A stretch of DNA of 64,000 nucleotides from Phycomyces blakesleeanus NRRL 1555(-) (lineage: Eukaryota > Mucoromycota > Mucoromycetes > Mucorales > Phycomycetaceae): positions 62,001-126,000 of the forward strand of contig NW_017265149.1 of the NCBI RefSeq assembly GCF_001638985.1. The letters run 5' to 3'. Of this stretch, positions 27,501 to 37,765 are shown in pieces. A model generated the notes under the pieces. That model was not told the origin of the DNA, ran no database searches, and saw nothing but the letters and a program-made list of their open reading frames with translations. Numbering within the stretch: the stretch's first letter is position 1; the number at the start of each line of letters is the position of its first letter. The position numbers and the translations under genes are program-made.

Positions 27501-28701
27501 TAGAGACCGCAGGTATTATACCCAATAATGAAAATCTAAGCATTATGGTTAATGAGTATGTGTGTGTATACAGAAAGAAGAAGAAGAAGAAGAAAAGGGA
27601 GGATTTACAATATATATATATATATATATAATTTATCTAATGAATAAGATCCAAATAAGTCCACAAAGCTATGTTTAGACAATGTATTTAATTACCATCG
27701 TTTTGTGGTAGTTTGTTCTATATATGACTATATGATTATACAAGAAATGAATCAATAGATAAATAAAAATTGTACAAGAAGTTGGTGAAGGGGTACAAAA
27801 AATAGAATAATATATGTGAGTGAACAAACAAGAGAGAAAATGGCCATAGTCTAATTTGGTCAAAGGTCAATCTTTATGCCACGAGGGATGTCTGGGCAAA
27901 TTTGGTAGAATAGTGAGCCAAACAAATGAACTAATTTTTTTGTTTATATTTATATTAACAATATTGACAAATATTTCATTTAATTCATATATTGAATGTT
28001 ATACGATTTATATATTAAATGTAGATCATCATCAAAAATACAATTATTTATATTTATATTTATATTTATATATTGCACTTTTTCTCTTATTATTATTTTT
28101 ATTATTATTTTATTTTATTTCATTTCTCTTATAATTTGTACAAAATTTAATATGTATTTACATAATACATATTCACCAAGAAGAAGTTATAAAAAATAAT
28201 AATAAGAAAGAGAAAGTGAGTGAGTGAGTGAGTGAGTGAGTGAGTGAGTAAGAAAGAAAGGAGGGGATTACACGGTATCTATTTGTCTTTGTAAGTAGTA
28301 ATGAGATGATCCAGCATCAGTTTTGTGCAAGACAAGATGACTTGGTCAAAAATAAGAAAAGAAAATTAAAAGAAAAGAAAAAAAGAAGGGGGAGGAGAGG
28401 AGAGGAGAGGGGAATAACTAGCCGGTCTTTCTCTTCATCTACTTTGTTCTAGTTGAAAGGTTTGCGTCTGGTGATGTGTGTATGAAATCATTGAAGAAAA
28501 GAAGAGAAGAAGAAGAAAAAGACGTTGACAGTTGTGATGTATCTGTTGCTATGTTGCTATGTTGCTATGTTGCTTTGTGTGATTGTGTATATATGGTAGA
28601 GAAGGATGATGAAGAAGAAGAAGAAGAAGAAAAGGTTGTTGGTCCATGCGCCAAAGGCTGTATATCTCTTTCTTATTCTTCAAAAGAAAAGAAAAATGGA
28701 A
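24543..28701. other. Long AT-rich interval without a recognisable gene
   Basis: Over 4.1 kb no frame has convincing coding character. The part just after 24543 is the CSN7 3' region, with A-rich and ACAC/CATA repeats (24713-24780). The rest holds AT runs (25630-25648, 27609-27631), GAA repeats (27577-27597), the (GTGA)n array at 28216, G/A-rich DNA at 28385-28420 and an imperfect 8-base GTTGCTAT repeat near 28548-28575. The frame at 27108-27401 (minus) is the longest with mixed composition, but I see no motif or exon structure. Confidence 0.55.
28216..28248. repeat. Tetranucleotide (GTGA)n microsatellite
   Basis: About eight perfect GTGA units, about 450 bases downstream of the C2H2 gene's stop codon. 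Confidence 0.9.
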
Positions 28702-29902
28702 CTATTGCTTGACACCAATCCAGCTGGGCTTTGCGGCAATGGGTTTCTGAGCAAGGATAGGTCGCTCACTACGGTCGTTAGAAGATCGTTTAAAGGTACG
28801 GCCGAGACGATGGACGCGGAGATGACGGCGCATGTTGCTTTGAACACTGAATTTCCGGGAACATCCATCTTCCGGGCACTCGAATGGCTTTTCGCCAGTG
28901 TGGGAATAGGTGTGAATCCGCAGAGAAGATGGCCGAGAGAAACCCTTGTTGCAGTAAGGACAATGATACTTGTTTGTCGCACTAGATACTTCTTCAGATA
29001 TATTGTTATTGTTATTGTTATTTTTATTGTTATTCTGCGGCTGGGATTGAGGCTCATCAGAATAGTCCGAATAGCAGCTAATGTATTCTTCGCTTGTAGG
29101 AGACTGGGGTGCGGATAAGGTTGGACTGAGGGGAGGGTTGCTGGTGATCGTGGAGGCAGAAGATGAAGAGCAAAGGGTAGGTGGTAGTTCTTGGCGAATG
29201 GGGAGAGGGAGATCAAAGGTATTTGTGGACACTGCGCGGCGATGGCTGGTCATGGTAGTGGGTGTGGTAGATGTGGATGTGCTGTTTGTGGTGAAGGGGG
29301 CTAGGTAAGGACCATTGTTTGCGCCACGGGTATAAGGATGGCTGTAGTCCGAAAAAGATCTCGAGTGCATATTTCTGGCTGGTCGATGGAGAAGCATCGA
29401 GGGTGGTAGCCGAGGGGCGTGCATTGGGCCAAATGAGAAATTGGGTAAAGTGTCCTCACTCAACCGTGGTTCGACCGGCGCAGGTGAGTGGCCTGATAGT
29501 GATAGGCTCTGCATGTGTCCAGGCAGACCGCCAATAGGTGGTTCGTGAGGGGACATTGGAATAGTGGGCATCATTGGCCAGGTCGGCTGTTTCCTCTTCT
29601 GGTATGTTTGCGACAATCCAGGAAGCGCAGCTGTTTGGTCCGATACATGGCGACGATGGCCAAATTGATGACGTTGGCGTTGCTGCTGTTGATGTTGATG
29701 TTGATGTTGATGTTGTTGATGTTGTGTGTGTTGTGTGTGTTGCTCTTCTTTAGACAATGTAGGTTGATCTGTAAAAGGGGTTGGTATATTAATAAACAAA
29801 TAAAATTATATATATATATATATGAGTGTATGTATTACCTCTTGCCAAGGCAACGTCTAACAAAAGTTTAATTGAGGGAAGCTTGGGCATGTCAGTTTGC
29901 AT
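28702..29902 (-). CDS. Two-finger C2H2 zinc-finger transcription factor, 376 aa
   Basis: Minus-strand exons 29902-29839 and 29768-28702 join in frame through a 70-base GT-AG intron. The start at 29902 was chosen because the short first exon encodes a compact leucine-rich helix (LPSIKLLLDVALAR) that reads directly into exon 2; ATG 29890 four codons on is an alternative. After it come a His/Gln-rich run, long Ser/Pro/Thr-rich disorder and poly-Asn. Two adjacent fingers lie at about 291-341: C-x2-C-x12-H-x3-H, a TGEKPFE linker, then C-x4-C-x12-H-x3-H. About 35 residues follow. Tandem C2H2 fingers near a C-terminus after a disordered region are typical of fungal DNA-binding regulators. Target genes cannot be told. 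The upstream leader is a (CTT)n tract when read on this strand. Confidence 0.85.
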
Positions 29903-30029
29903 TCTTTGTAGAGAACGATTTTTAGTATTGAAGAGTGAATGGTGAGAGATAAAGTATGGACAAATCAAGGCAGTAGGATGTGAATGCTGAGAACAATAAG
30001 AAGAAAGAAGAAGCAAAAGAAGAAGCAAA

Positions 30030-30066
30030 AGAAGAAGAAGAAGAAGAAGAAGAAGAAGAAGAAGAA
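30030..30066. repeat. Trinucleotide (GAA)n in the 5' region of the C2H2 gene
   Basis: About twelve GAA units on the plus strand, read as CTT in the direction of the C2H2 gene, beginning about 130 bases before its ATG; a polypyrimidine leader or promoter tract. Confidence 0.85.
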
Positions 30067-30900
30067 AAAAGATATAAACGGGGGGGAAAGAGGGGAGAGA
30101 AAGGGAGGACAGCCAATTTAATGGTGATCAGGACACGTTCAAGTTGAGAGAGCGATTGCTGATCGCTTCTTTACGTGTCACGGACGCTTCTTTATTTGAG
30201 TCGGGTATTTTTAAATCAACAGGCGCCACAACACCTATCCTGAAATGACAATCTTCTCGTGGGATGCGGGTCATCAATAAGTGTATGTGTGTGTGTATTA
30301 TTATTATTTTTATAGATGGACAGGGGAATCGGATGATCCTTTGTGGCACCGCTTATACGGAAACCAGATGGCAATCGACCAAAGCGCGTCAAAAAGGTAA
30401 AAAAGAAAAAGAAAGAAAAACTCAGAGCCTTTATTCTTATTACTTTATTTTATAAGCCTAAAAATGTATATGTATTTTATGAAAACTTTGGTAGTGAGGA
30501 TTTTGAATGAGGGTTCTTGTAGCACAAACGACTAGATCAAATGTAAAGAACATATCATAAGAAGAAGAAGGCTTTGTATAGCTATGGCTCAAACTATTGA
30601 TATCATTTAAAGGAAATAAGGAATAAAAAGTCATCCCTGTGTGAATTGGACTTCCCTGTAGGATTATCAAGTAATAATAATAATTATAATATATATATAT
30701 AAAAGATGACGTCCATTGGCCCAAGATGGCTTTTTTTTGTTTTTTGCTTCCTGTGATGCTCAAAATTAAAGTAAAAAGGAAACGAATTCATATATAGAAA
30801 TATTTATTGTATTACTTTAAACTGAAAAATAAAAATAGATTACTCTTTTGTTGTAAAGAACAATTGTGAAAAAAGATGCGTTTTGTAACATGCACCAAGC

Positions 30901-30956
30901 CAAACCAAACCAAACCAAACCAAACCAATACAATACAATACAATGCAATGCAAAAC
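30901..30956. repeat. Drifting pentanucleotide array
   Basis: The repeat begins as CAAAC x5, becomes CAATA x3, then CAATG x2. Register is kept while the last two bases change in blocks, which suggests stepwise mutation and spread of variants. Confidence 0.85.
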
Positions 30957-33900
30957 AAAGATTGGTATTGGAGTATGGCTTTTATATATTTTATGAAATA
31001 ATAATAAGATCATAAATAATCATAGTAAATTTAACAGCTGTTACAATTTGAGCACTACCTATTTTACTTTATTTTATTTTATGTTGCTTGAAAGTTTTTA
31101 TATTAAGAAAAAAAAGAAGAAAAAAGACTAGTAAAACAAACGATTCCTATTCTGTTCTTTACAAAGTAGGTTGCTGTTGAAAATGAGAGTTTGAACAGTA
31201 AGAATAAAAATAAAAAAGGTAGTCTTGAACTTGAGAGTGAGAAACATTAGTCGTTTATTTGTCAGGTATCTATATAGTCTCTATTTCTTCTTTCACATGG
31301 TTAAGAACGAACATTGTGCTGTGGTTGCAAGCCATGTACACAAAACCGATTTCATGTTAAATGCATCCCGAATAGCATGATTCTATCGCGTACTGCGAGG
31401 TTTCGAACCTGAGTACAGAATAGAATATTGTAGTTTTTCTGTGTCAACCTCGTTTGTCAGAACTCCTGTCCGACAATACGGAGACATATTTTTTGGAAAC
31501 CCAAGTACTCATCAATGCTTCACAAGGTTCATTTGATTATCATACCCTACTGGCACTGTCTTGGCTTTCTCGAGATCACCTCCCCTATCACATCTTCCTT
31601 AGACTACCCTGCTTACTATCTATAGATTTCTGCAAGTAAATGCATCTTGCTATGCAAGAATAATAATAATAATGATAATATGGCTGGGCTATCTTGTTGT
31701 CCAAATAATTAAGAAGCAGAGGGATCCACCTGCTTATTCTTATTCTTCTTTTTCTTCTTTTAGAGGTTAAATTATGCGGTTGGTGGGCCACCTTGATAGA
31801 CACAAATGGGTTTCTTCCATTTTTACATGGTTCTTTTTGAAGAATCAATAACAACAACAAAAAAGGCACCCAGATACCTTGGCACTCTACAATTTCGCCG
31901 TAGAAATAATTAAAAATAAACGTATAGCATAGTATCGAGCACAATTTATCAAAACGTTCTATGCAGGGTTTCTTGAGATCAAGGTAAGAAGATCTGCCAT
32001 TTATTTGCTTGATGACAGGATCCTCGGTTGAACGGTTTGTCTCCTTTAATACTGACCCTACATGTTATCAGAATTAATTATTATTACCATTCTTATTTCT
32101 TTACGGCTATCTTTGTGATTGTGTCTCGGTGATTTATTTTCCAAATCAAAAAACAAAAACAAAAACAAAAAAAAAACACAACACAACACACTAAAAAGGA
32201 ACATTTAATGATTCATATATAATCTATTTAATTAAATTTGTTCTCTCTGTCTTTCTAACCCTCTTTATTGCAATGACCATCTTGAAGATAATTAGCTAAA
32301 AATGCTAATAAGAGAAGAGGGTCAATGCTCGGTTGAAACAGCTGTTAAATCTATCGTCCTTTTATATTTATATATATATTCAAATACTAAAAAAAAAATC
32401 TCGTATTTTCTTTTATTGGCTAATCATAGCTACAAAAACGCAGATTATGTCGCAATGTATTTTTGAAAGTTTTTTTTTTAGGAGATTCTATTTTTGTTTT
32501 GGTACAAAGTTATTTTTAAATAACGTGGATTTTGATTTCCATATATAGTATATCATTGTTCGAAAAAAAAAACTAAAAATCTCCGCTAAGAAAAAGAAAA
32601 TTTTGACTTGTAAATTTTGAATATATACATATTTTTATATTTATTTAATTTCTGCAATCCATTTGAATTATATGGTCGCTTTGGGGGTGTATTGAGTATT
32701 AAGTATATTGTATATAATATGTATAGAATCTCAGCTTGTTCGTTCTCAACGTACTCTTGAACTTGATTATTAATTGCAAATCATAATACTATCATTATGT
32801 AATTACAAATTAAGTCTTGGATTATACCTAAAATACAACGAAGAAGCTTTATTGTGAAAGAGTGGGAAAAATGATACCATTTTTGCTAGTAGACTATTTA
32901 CAAAAAGGCAAGGTAAAGGAAACTTGATTACCGACATTGTTTTCCCATCTTTGAGAACGTGTTGAGTTTGAGAGACACAATGTGTTGTATTCTATAGACA
33001 TAAAATATGTAGGCAAACTTGGATCTATCGCCGATACAAAAGAGAGAGAGAGAAAGAAAAAAAAACTCATAGAGAAAGCCATTTTTGACCTCTTTTTTTA
33101 TAGAAGAGTAACTGTTTATATTATTAGACTCTTGGTGAACATGATGCGTGCAGAAATGCTATATTATAATATATTATATGATGGCAAAATAGATCCTGTA
33201 CAATGGAAATTTAACAGATTTTTTTGTGAATTGGGTATGAGTTATTGTGTAGCTCAATTATCAGATCAGAATGCTTTATACCATTTGTTCTGCTAAATAG
33301 TTATATTACATATAAATAAATAAGTAATGCTTGGGAAACTTTCATGGTTTTACATAGATATTCCAATATTAGTATTAGTATTAGTATTAATAATAAGAAC
33401 AGTAATAATTAATGCGGTTATGGTATTTTGTAGAATCGATAGACAGAGATAGGATCAAACTTACTTGGCCATACTTGTTTGTTTTTCAGAATAGGTAAAT
33501 AAATGATCAAAAACAATAAGTCCAGGATGAGGATGGGCTTATACATTGTACATCATGCTACTTATTCGACCTTTTCTCTGAGCCAAGATAGCTTATATTT
33601 ATTTGAATGGTTTCTGCGTATGTACATATATGTATATCTATTAACCTCTGGGGAAATATATGAGCCTACCAGAGGCTTAAAGATGTAACATTATCTACAT
33701 CACACAACGTGCTAAAAAAAAAGGTTTTTTTTTCTTAGTTTATCATAAAGACCCTGTTTTTAGAAATGCTACATTTGTCAATTCAGACCTTCTTTTACAC
33801 CCAAAAGCAAACCTAATCAAGAACTTGTTGCACCAAAATTTACAGCCTTTTGGTTTTCTTTACTTCTTATACACAACATTATCAGTGTATATAAATATAA

Positions 33901-35162
33901 TATATATAGATGTAGATATATAGATAGATAGATGTGTATCTATATCCGATTACAGCTATTTATACCAATCAAGTACCACGTAAATAACAATCAATAAATA
34001 AAATAAGTATATCAAAGGTCCCGCGCATTTCTATTAAATATATATATATATATATCGATTTCTGGATAGAAATGCCTATACAGAATATTAAATATCCGGT
34101 CAGTATTGAGTACCTGGAGAATTACTATTATTATTTCAAGTCAAAACCACACTAATGGTGTATTAAAAAGGGAACCCCGACCTCGCATGGCAATCGCATA
34201 GCAAGGATATACCACGAGTACCTTTTGTGAATCATCTGTGAAGATCTTCAGCTCATGTGGATCTGTTACACTTCCGGTAATCTTTCCGCCATTTAGCCAA
34301 TTGGTGAACCTACATGAATTTACATGAAATATTGTATGAACACAATTGTTCTTGAGACTATGTATATCATATTCTTTGTTTTCATATAATTCACATAGAA
34401 ATCGCAACTTTTGTTCTAACCTCACAAAATAATCAGTATTAATAATAATGATTTGTAAATTTATACTTACTAGGCAAAGAACGACAAAAATTTATTCTAG
34501 CCATTCTAAATATTGTCTTTTTCTCTTGTGTTTTCTATGTTGCTTAGTCAACTAGCTACTATTAGCTAGTATATTGTCATTTGTGTGTGTCTATTTGTAT
34601 ATAGGTGCAAACAGAAATACCAACTAAAGAAAAGAGTAGAACGAATTATTGATAGGCCAAAAGGCTTGGTTATTCTTGCATAGATAATTTCTCAACAGTG
34701 AATATATGCACATTATTGTACTGAGCCATTAGATTTGGTCGTTTGTATTTAACATTATGAATTCTAGTACGTGTATATAACACTGCTAATTTAGATATTT
34801 GATATATTTATTGTATCTTAATATTGATAATAGTCCTTTGTTTTCATTTCTTAGTAAGTAAAGACGCTGATTTGACTTTACTAATGTATATATATTTCAA
34901 AAAATATAAAATCAAGTGGCATCCTTCCAATTCCCTCTCATTTCTTCTGTATTTTTTTTAAAAGCAACTCAAAGAAAGTCATGCATTTTACTGTATTTAG
35001 TTTCCTTTTTTAAAAATAATAATAATAATAATAAGATTTATACTTTAGTGTACCGTATATTTTATATACTTCTTTACAACGCACTTCTTCAACATAGAAA
35101 TCTATTGAGATCGTCCCACTTCTTTACTGCGATTAAAACCCCACGCATCCTAATTGAGTCTG

Positions 35163-35214
35163 ATGACGTCGACACGTAAACAAAGCCGCTAGGGAGGGGG
35201 AGGGGGGAGGGGGG
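35163..35214 (+). promoter_or_regulatory. CRE-like site and G-quadruplex-type tract upstream of the Rieske gene
   Basis: TGACGTCG (35164-35171) differs at one base from the bZIP/ATF site TGACGTCA. Directly downstream, at 35192-35214, four runs of 3 to 6 guanines are each separated by a single A, a classic G-quadruplex pattern on the plus strand. Both lie 175-230 bases before the ATG at 35391, so a role in transcription of this nuclear gene is plausible but inferred. Confidence 0.45.
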
Positions 35215-35390
35215 TCAATTATTCACTATTTTTTTTTTAATTTTTTTTTTATTATCCGCCTATTGACTATAGCTGTGTCTGTCTGTGTGTGTGTGTGTGT
35301 GTCTTTTTTTTCTTATTATTTGGTTGCTTACCTGTCCACCCCCCTTCTCCCCACTCTTTAAAACTAAAAAAATAAAAATAAAGCATCGCT

Positions 35391-36754
35391 ATGGCTTCAT
35401 TGTCGCGTAACCTTGCGTCTGCCATCGTCAACCGCTCGTACACAAATGTGCCTGCATCAGCCACCGCTTTGAAGCACATCTTCCATGTTTCGTCCCGTTC
35501 CGAAGAAGACCAGCACCATGCTACACAGAGCAAGCCTACCTTTGGCTCTTCTGTCAAGCAGAGATCTACTGGTGGTCTTGTCAACAAGACTGCTTTGAAC
35601 GGTAATTTTTTCTTGCATTTGTGTTTTCTTCAAATACAGCAATATAATACAATATAATTATGCCTATTTAATTACTATTAACAATAGTATATACTACCAT
35701 TAAAATTATTAGCTGTATTTTCTATATTATGTTTATTTTACAAGAATATTAAAGAAAATGTACATCTATACACACCTTTATATATCTATATACAAACGTG
35801 CACGCAAACTGGAAACAAACACAAATAAACGAACGTACCTACGAATATATGGAAAAAAATTACAACAAAAACGACGACGACGACAACTACAACGATGATG
35901 AAAATGACAATGACAATGACATCCTGATCATCAACAATAAAAAAAAATTCAAACATTCAAAAACCTTTTAGTTGGACCCATCAACGATTTCCAGTTGCGT
36001 CGTAACCACACCACCACTGTTCCTGACTTCTCAAAGTACAAGAAGACCAACACCAGCGGTGAGGCCAGCCGCAACTTTTCTTATATGCTCATCGGTACCA
36101 CCGGTCTTTTGTCTGCTGCTGGTGCTCAGGCTACCGTTAGTGATTTCCTTGCCAACATGTCTGCATCTGCTGATGTCTTGGCTCTTGCCAAGGCTGAAGT
36201 CGAACTTGCCTCTATTCCCGAGGGCAAGAACGTCACAATCAAGTGGAGAGGAAAGCCTGTCTTTATTCGTCATCGTACCCAAGAGGAGATTGCCGAAGCC
36301 AACACTGTCAATGTCAAGGACTTGCGTGATCCCGAACAGGATTCTGACCGTGTCAAGAACCCTGAATGGCTCGTCATGCTGGGTGTCTGCACCCATTTGT
36401 AAGTTAACTTTTTCTTTTTTCTTTTCTTCTTTGGCTGCAAACAAACATAACAAAAAAAGAGGTATTCATTTCTTTTTTTTTAATTTTTTTTAATTTTTTT
36501 TGTAGGGGTTGTGTACCCATTGGTGAAGCTGGTGACTTTGGTGGATGGTACTGCCCTTGCCACGGTTCTCACTACGATATCTCTGGTCGTATCCGTCAGG
36601 GTCCTGCCCCTCTCAACCTTGAAATTCCTGGTAAGATTTAGTTTTATTTTATGAGATCTTTTTTTTTTTGAGAAACTAATTGTGTAATTATTATTATTAT
36701 TTGTGGGGGTTTATAGAATACAACTTCCAGGATGACAAGCTTATCATCGGTTAG
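35391..36754 (+). CDS. RIP1: Rieske iron-sulfur protein of cytochrome bc1 (complex III), 266 aa
   Basis: Exons 35391-35601, 35972-36398, 36506-36630 and 36717-36754 join in frame to 266 residues, the normal size. The product is the [2Fe-2S] subunit of mitochondrial ubiquinol-cytochrome c reductase; it takes an electron from ubiquinol and passes it to cytochrome c1. The N-terminus ([16 protein letters not shown]) is a basic, Ser/Ala-rich presequence. One transmembrane helix follows at about 105-130 ([23 protein letters not shown] spans it). The cluster motifs are CTHLGC (210-215) and CPCHGSHY (229-236): Fe ligands Cys210, His212, Cys229 and His232, with a disulfide between Cys215 and Cys231. 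The tail carries [10 protein letters not shown] and ends DDKLIIG, as in fungal homologues. Intron 1, at 370 bases, is much longer than the others, and intron 2 splits the CTHLGC motif. Confidence 0.97.
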
Positions 36755-37259
36755 ATCTATGTGCAATCTTATTCATATTAAAGTATTCCAAAAGAAAGAG
36801 AAATCTGCCAATAAAGGGCACGCATTTGTTAAAGAGATACCACAGCAGCGATTCAAATGGAAAAAAAAATATTTATTGTGTGTATGTGTGTATGTGCGTA
36901 GTGTGTATATAGTGTGTATGTGTAGTGTGTGTATACAGAGTAGTTTTCTTTTTTTGGTAATCTATCCTCGCAAAATTTACATCAAACACCTAGCGAATGG
37001 CATTGATTAAATACGTCCATGCATGCATGTCAAAAAAAAAATACAATGATCAAAAAGAGGATTATTGGCATGACATCATTTATTGGACATAAAAAAAAAG
37101 ACCCATTTCTTTCACACACTCTAGAGCCTTTCTTTTTTTATTTATTTTAATTCTTCTTCTTTCTTTATTAAATATATACTCTTTCTTTGCTTTACATACT
37201 TTCTTACTTCTTCACCCACTCAACAATAAATCAATAAAAAAAAAGCCCAAAAAAGCATA
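36755..37259. other. Intergenic spacer between Rieske gene and PLDc_N-type gene
   Basis: It contains the Rieske 3' region (GTGTGTAT repeats near 36879-36930) and a T/C-rich promoter-like stretch before the next ATG. No gene is seen. Confidence 0.6.
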
Positions 37260-37557
37260 ATGATCGTTGGACCTCTTGACAAGAACATGCTCTCCTACAG
37301 TGGAGGAGTACTAGGACTAATTGTTCTCATTCTTGACCTTATTGTCATCTTTGAAGTCATCAACTCTAGCCGCGCTATATCCGGAAAGCTTGGCTGGTCT
37401 CTTTTGGTCTTTTTCTTCCCCATCGGTGGTCTTGTTCTTTACTTGTAAGTCTGATTCTCTGTATATTGACCATATTGACTAAACTCTATGAACGCATGCC
37501 AACAGTATTTTCAGTAACCGTGCTGCCCACACTCAACGCTATGACCCGATAGCTTAA
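37260..37557 (+). CDS. Small PLDc_N-type two-helix membrane protein, 78 aa
   Basis: Exons 37260-37444 and 37506-37557 join in frame (the intron is 61 bases with GTAAGT and CAACAG ends). Two hydrophobic helices flank a short polar loop: about 14-35 (GGVLGLIVLILDLIVIFEVI) and about 45-62 (LGWSLLVFFFPIGGLVLYL). The pattern LDLIVIFEVINSSR...WSLLVFFFPIGGLVLYLIF matches the PLDc_N family (the N-terminal membrane module of cardiolipin synthases, also found alone in many microbes and fungi). No phospholipase HKD motif is present, so it is not an enzyme by itself. The function of the stand-alone form is unknown; an integral membrane role is certain from composition. Confidence 0.85.
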
Positions 37558-37765
37558 CATAAATACATATATAAATACATCTATACATCTATACATACAT
37601 TAAATAAGTGAACAAACCAAACAATCAAGTTTATCTGTACAGTGAGATTATAACAAAAAATATTAAATAAATAAATAATAAAAAAAAGTACACACATTGA
37701 TTGTATAAGAAAGTGTTTTTTGTGTGTGTGTGTGTGTATTATATATATAAGATATATAGTCTATG

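Larger units (their letters stand above)
29903..35390. other. AT-rich intergenic region between C2H2 and Rieske genes
   Basis: About 5.5 kb with no supported gene. The first 250 bases are the 5' region of the C2H2 gene (minus), dominated by GAA/CTT repeats. The pentamer array at 30901 and AT arrays (30690-30702, 34037-34053) lie within. The last 250 bases are the Rieske promoter, with a G-rich tract (separate entry). A minus-strand frame at 34141-34425 encodes a plausible peptide segment (RFTNWLNGGKITGS) but is isolated, has no splice partner and is at best a remnant. Confidence 0.55.

Noticed and set aside
28476..29118. Plus-strand frames opposite the C2H2 gene
   Set aside because: They are shadows of the minus-strand zinc-finger coding sequence and GAA repeats.
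31370..31440. tRNA-like B-box (GGTTCGAAACC on the minus strand)
   Set aside because: No matching A-box, acceptor stem or anticodon arm could be folded around it.
32982..33296. Plus-strand frame of 104 codons
   Set aside because: Composition is AT-driven and Lys/Tyr-rich, with no motif or upstream signal.
34141..34425. Minus-strand frame with a plausible peptide segment (94 codons)
   Set aside because: It is isolated, lacks splice partners and a recognisable family; not enough to call a gene.
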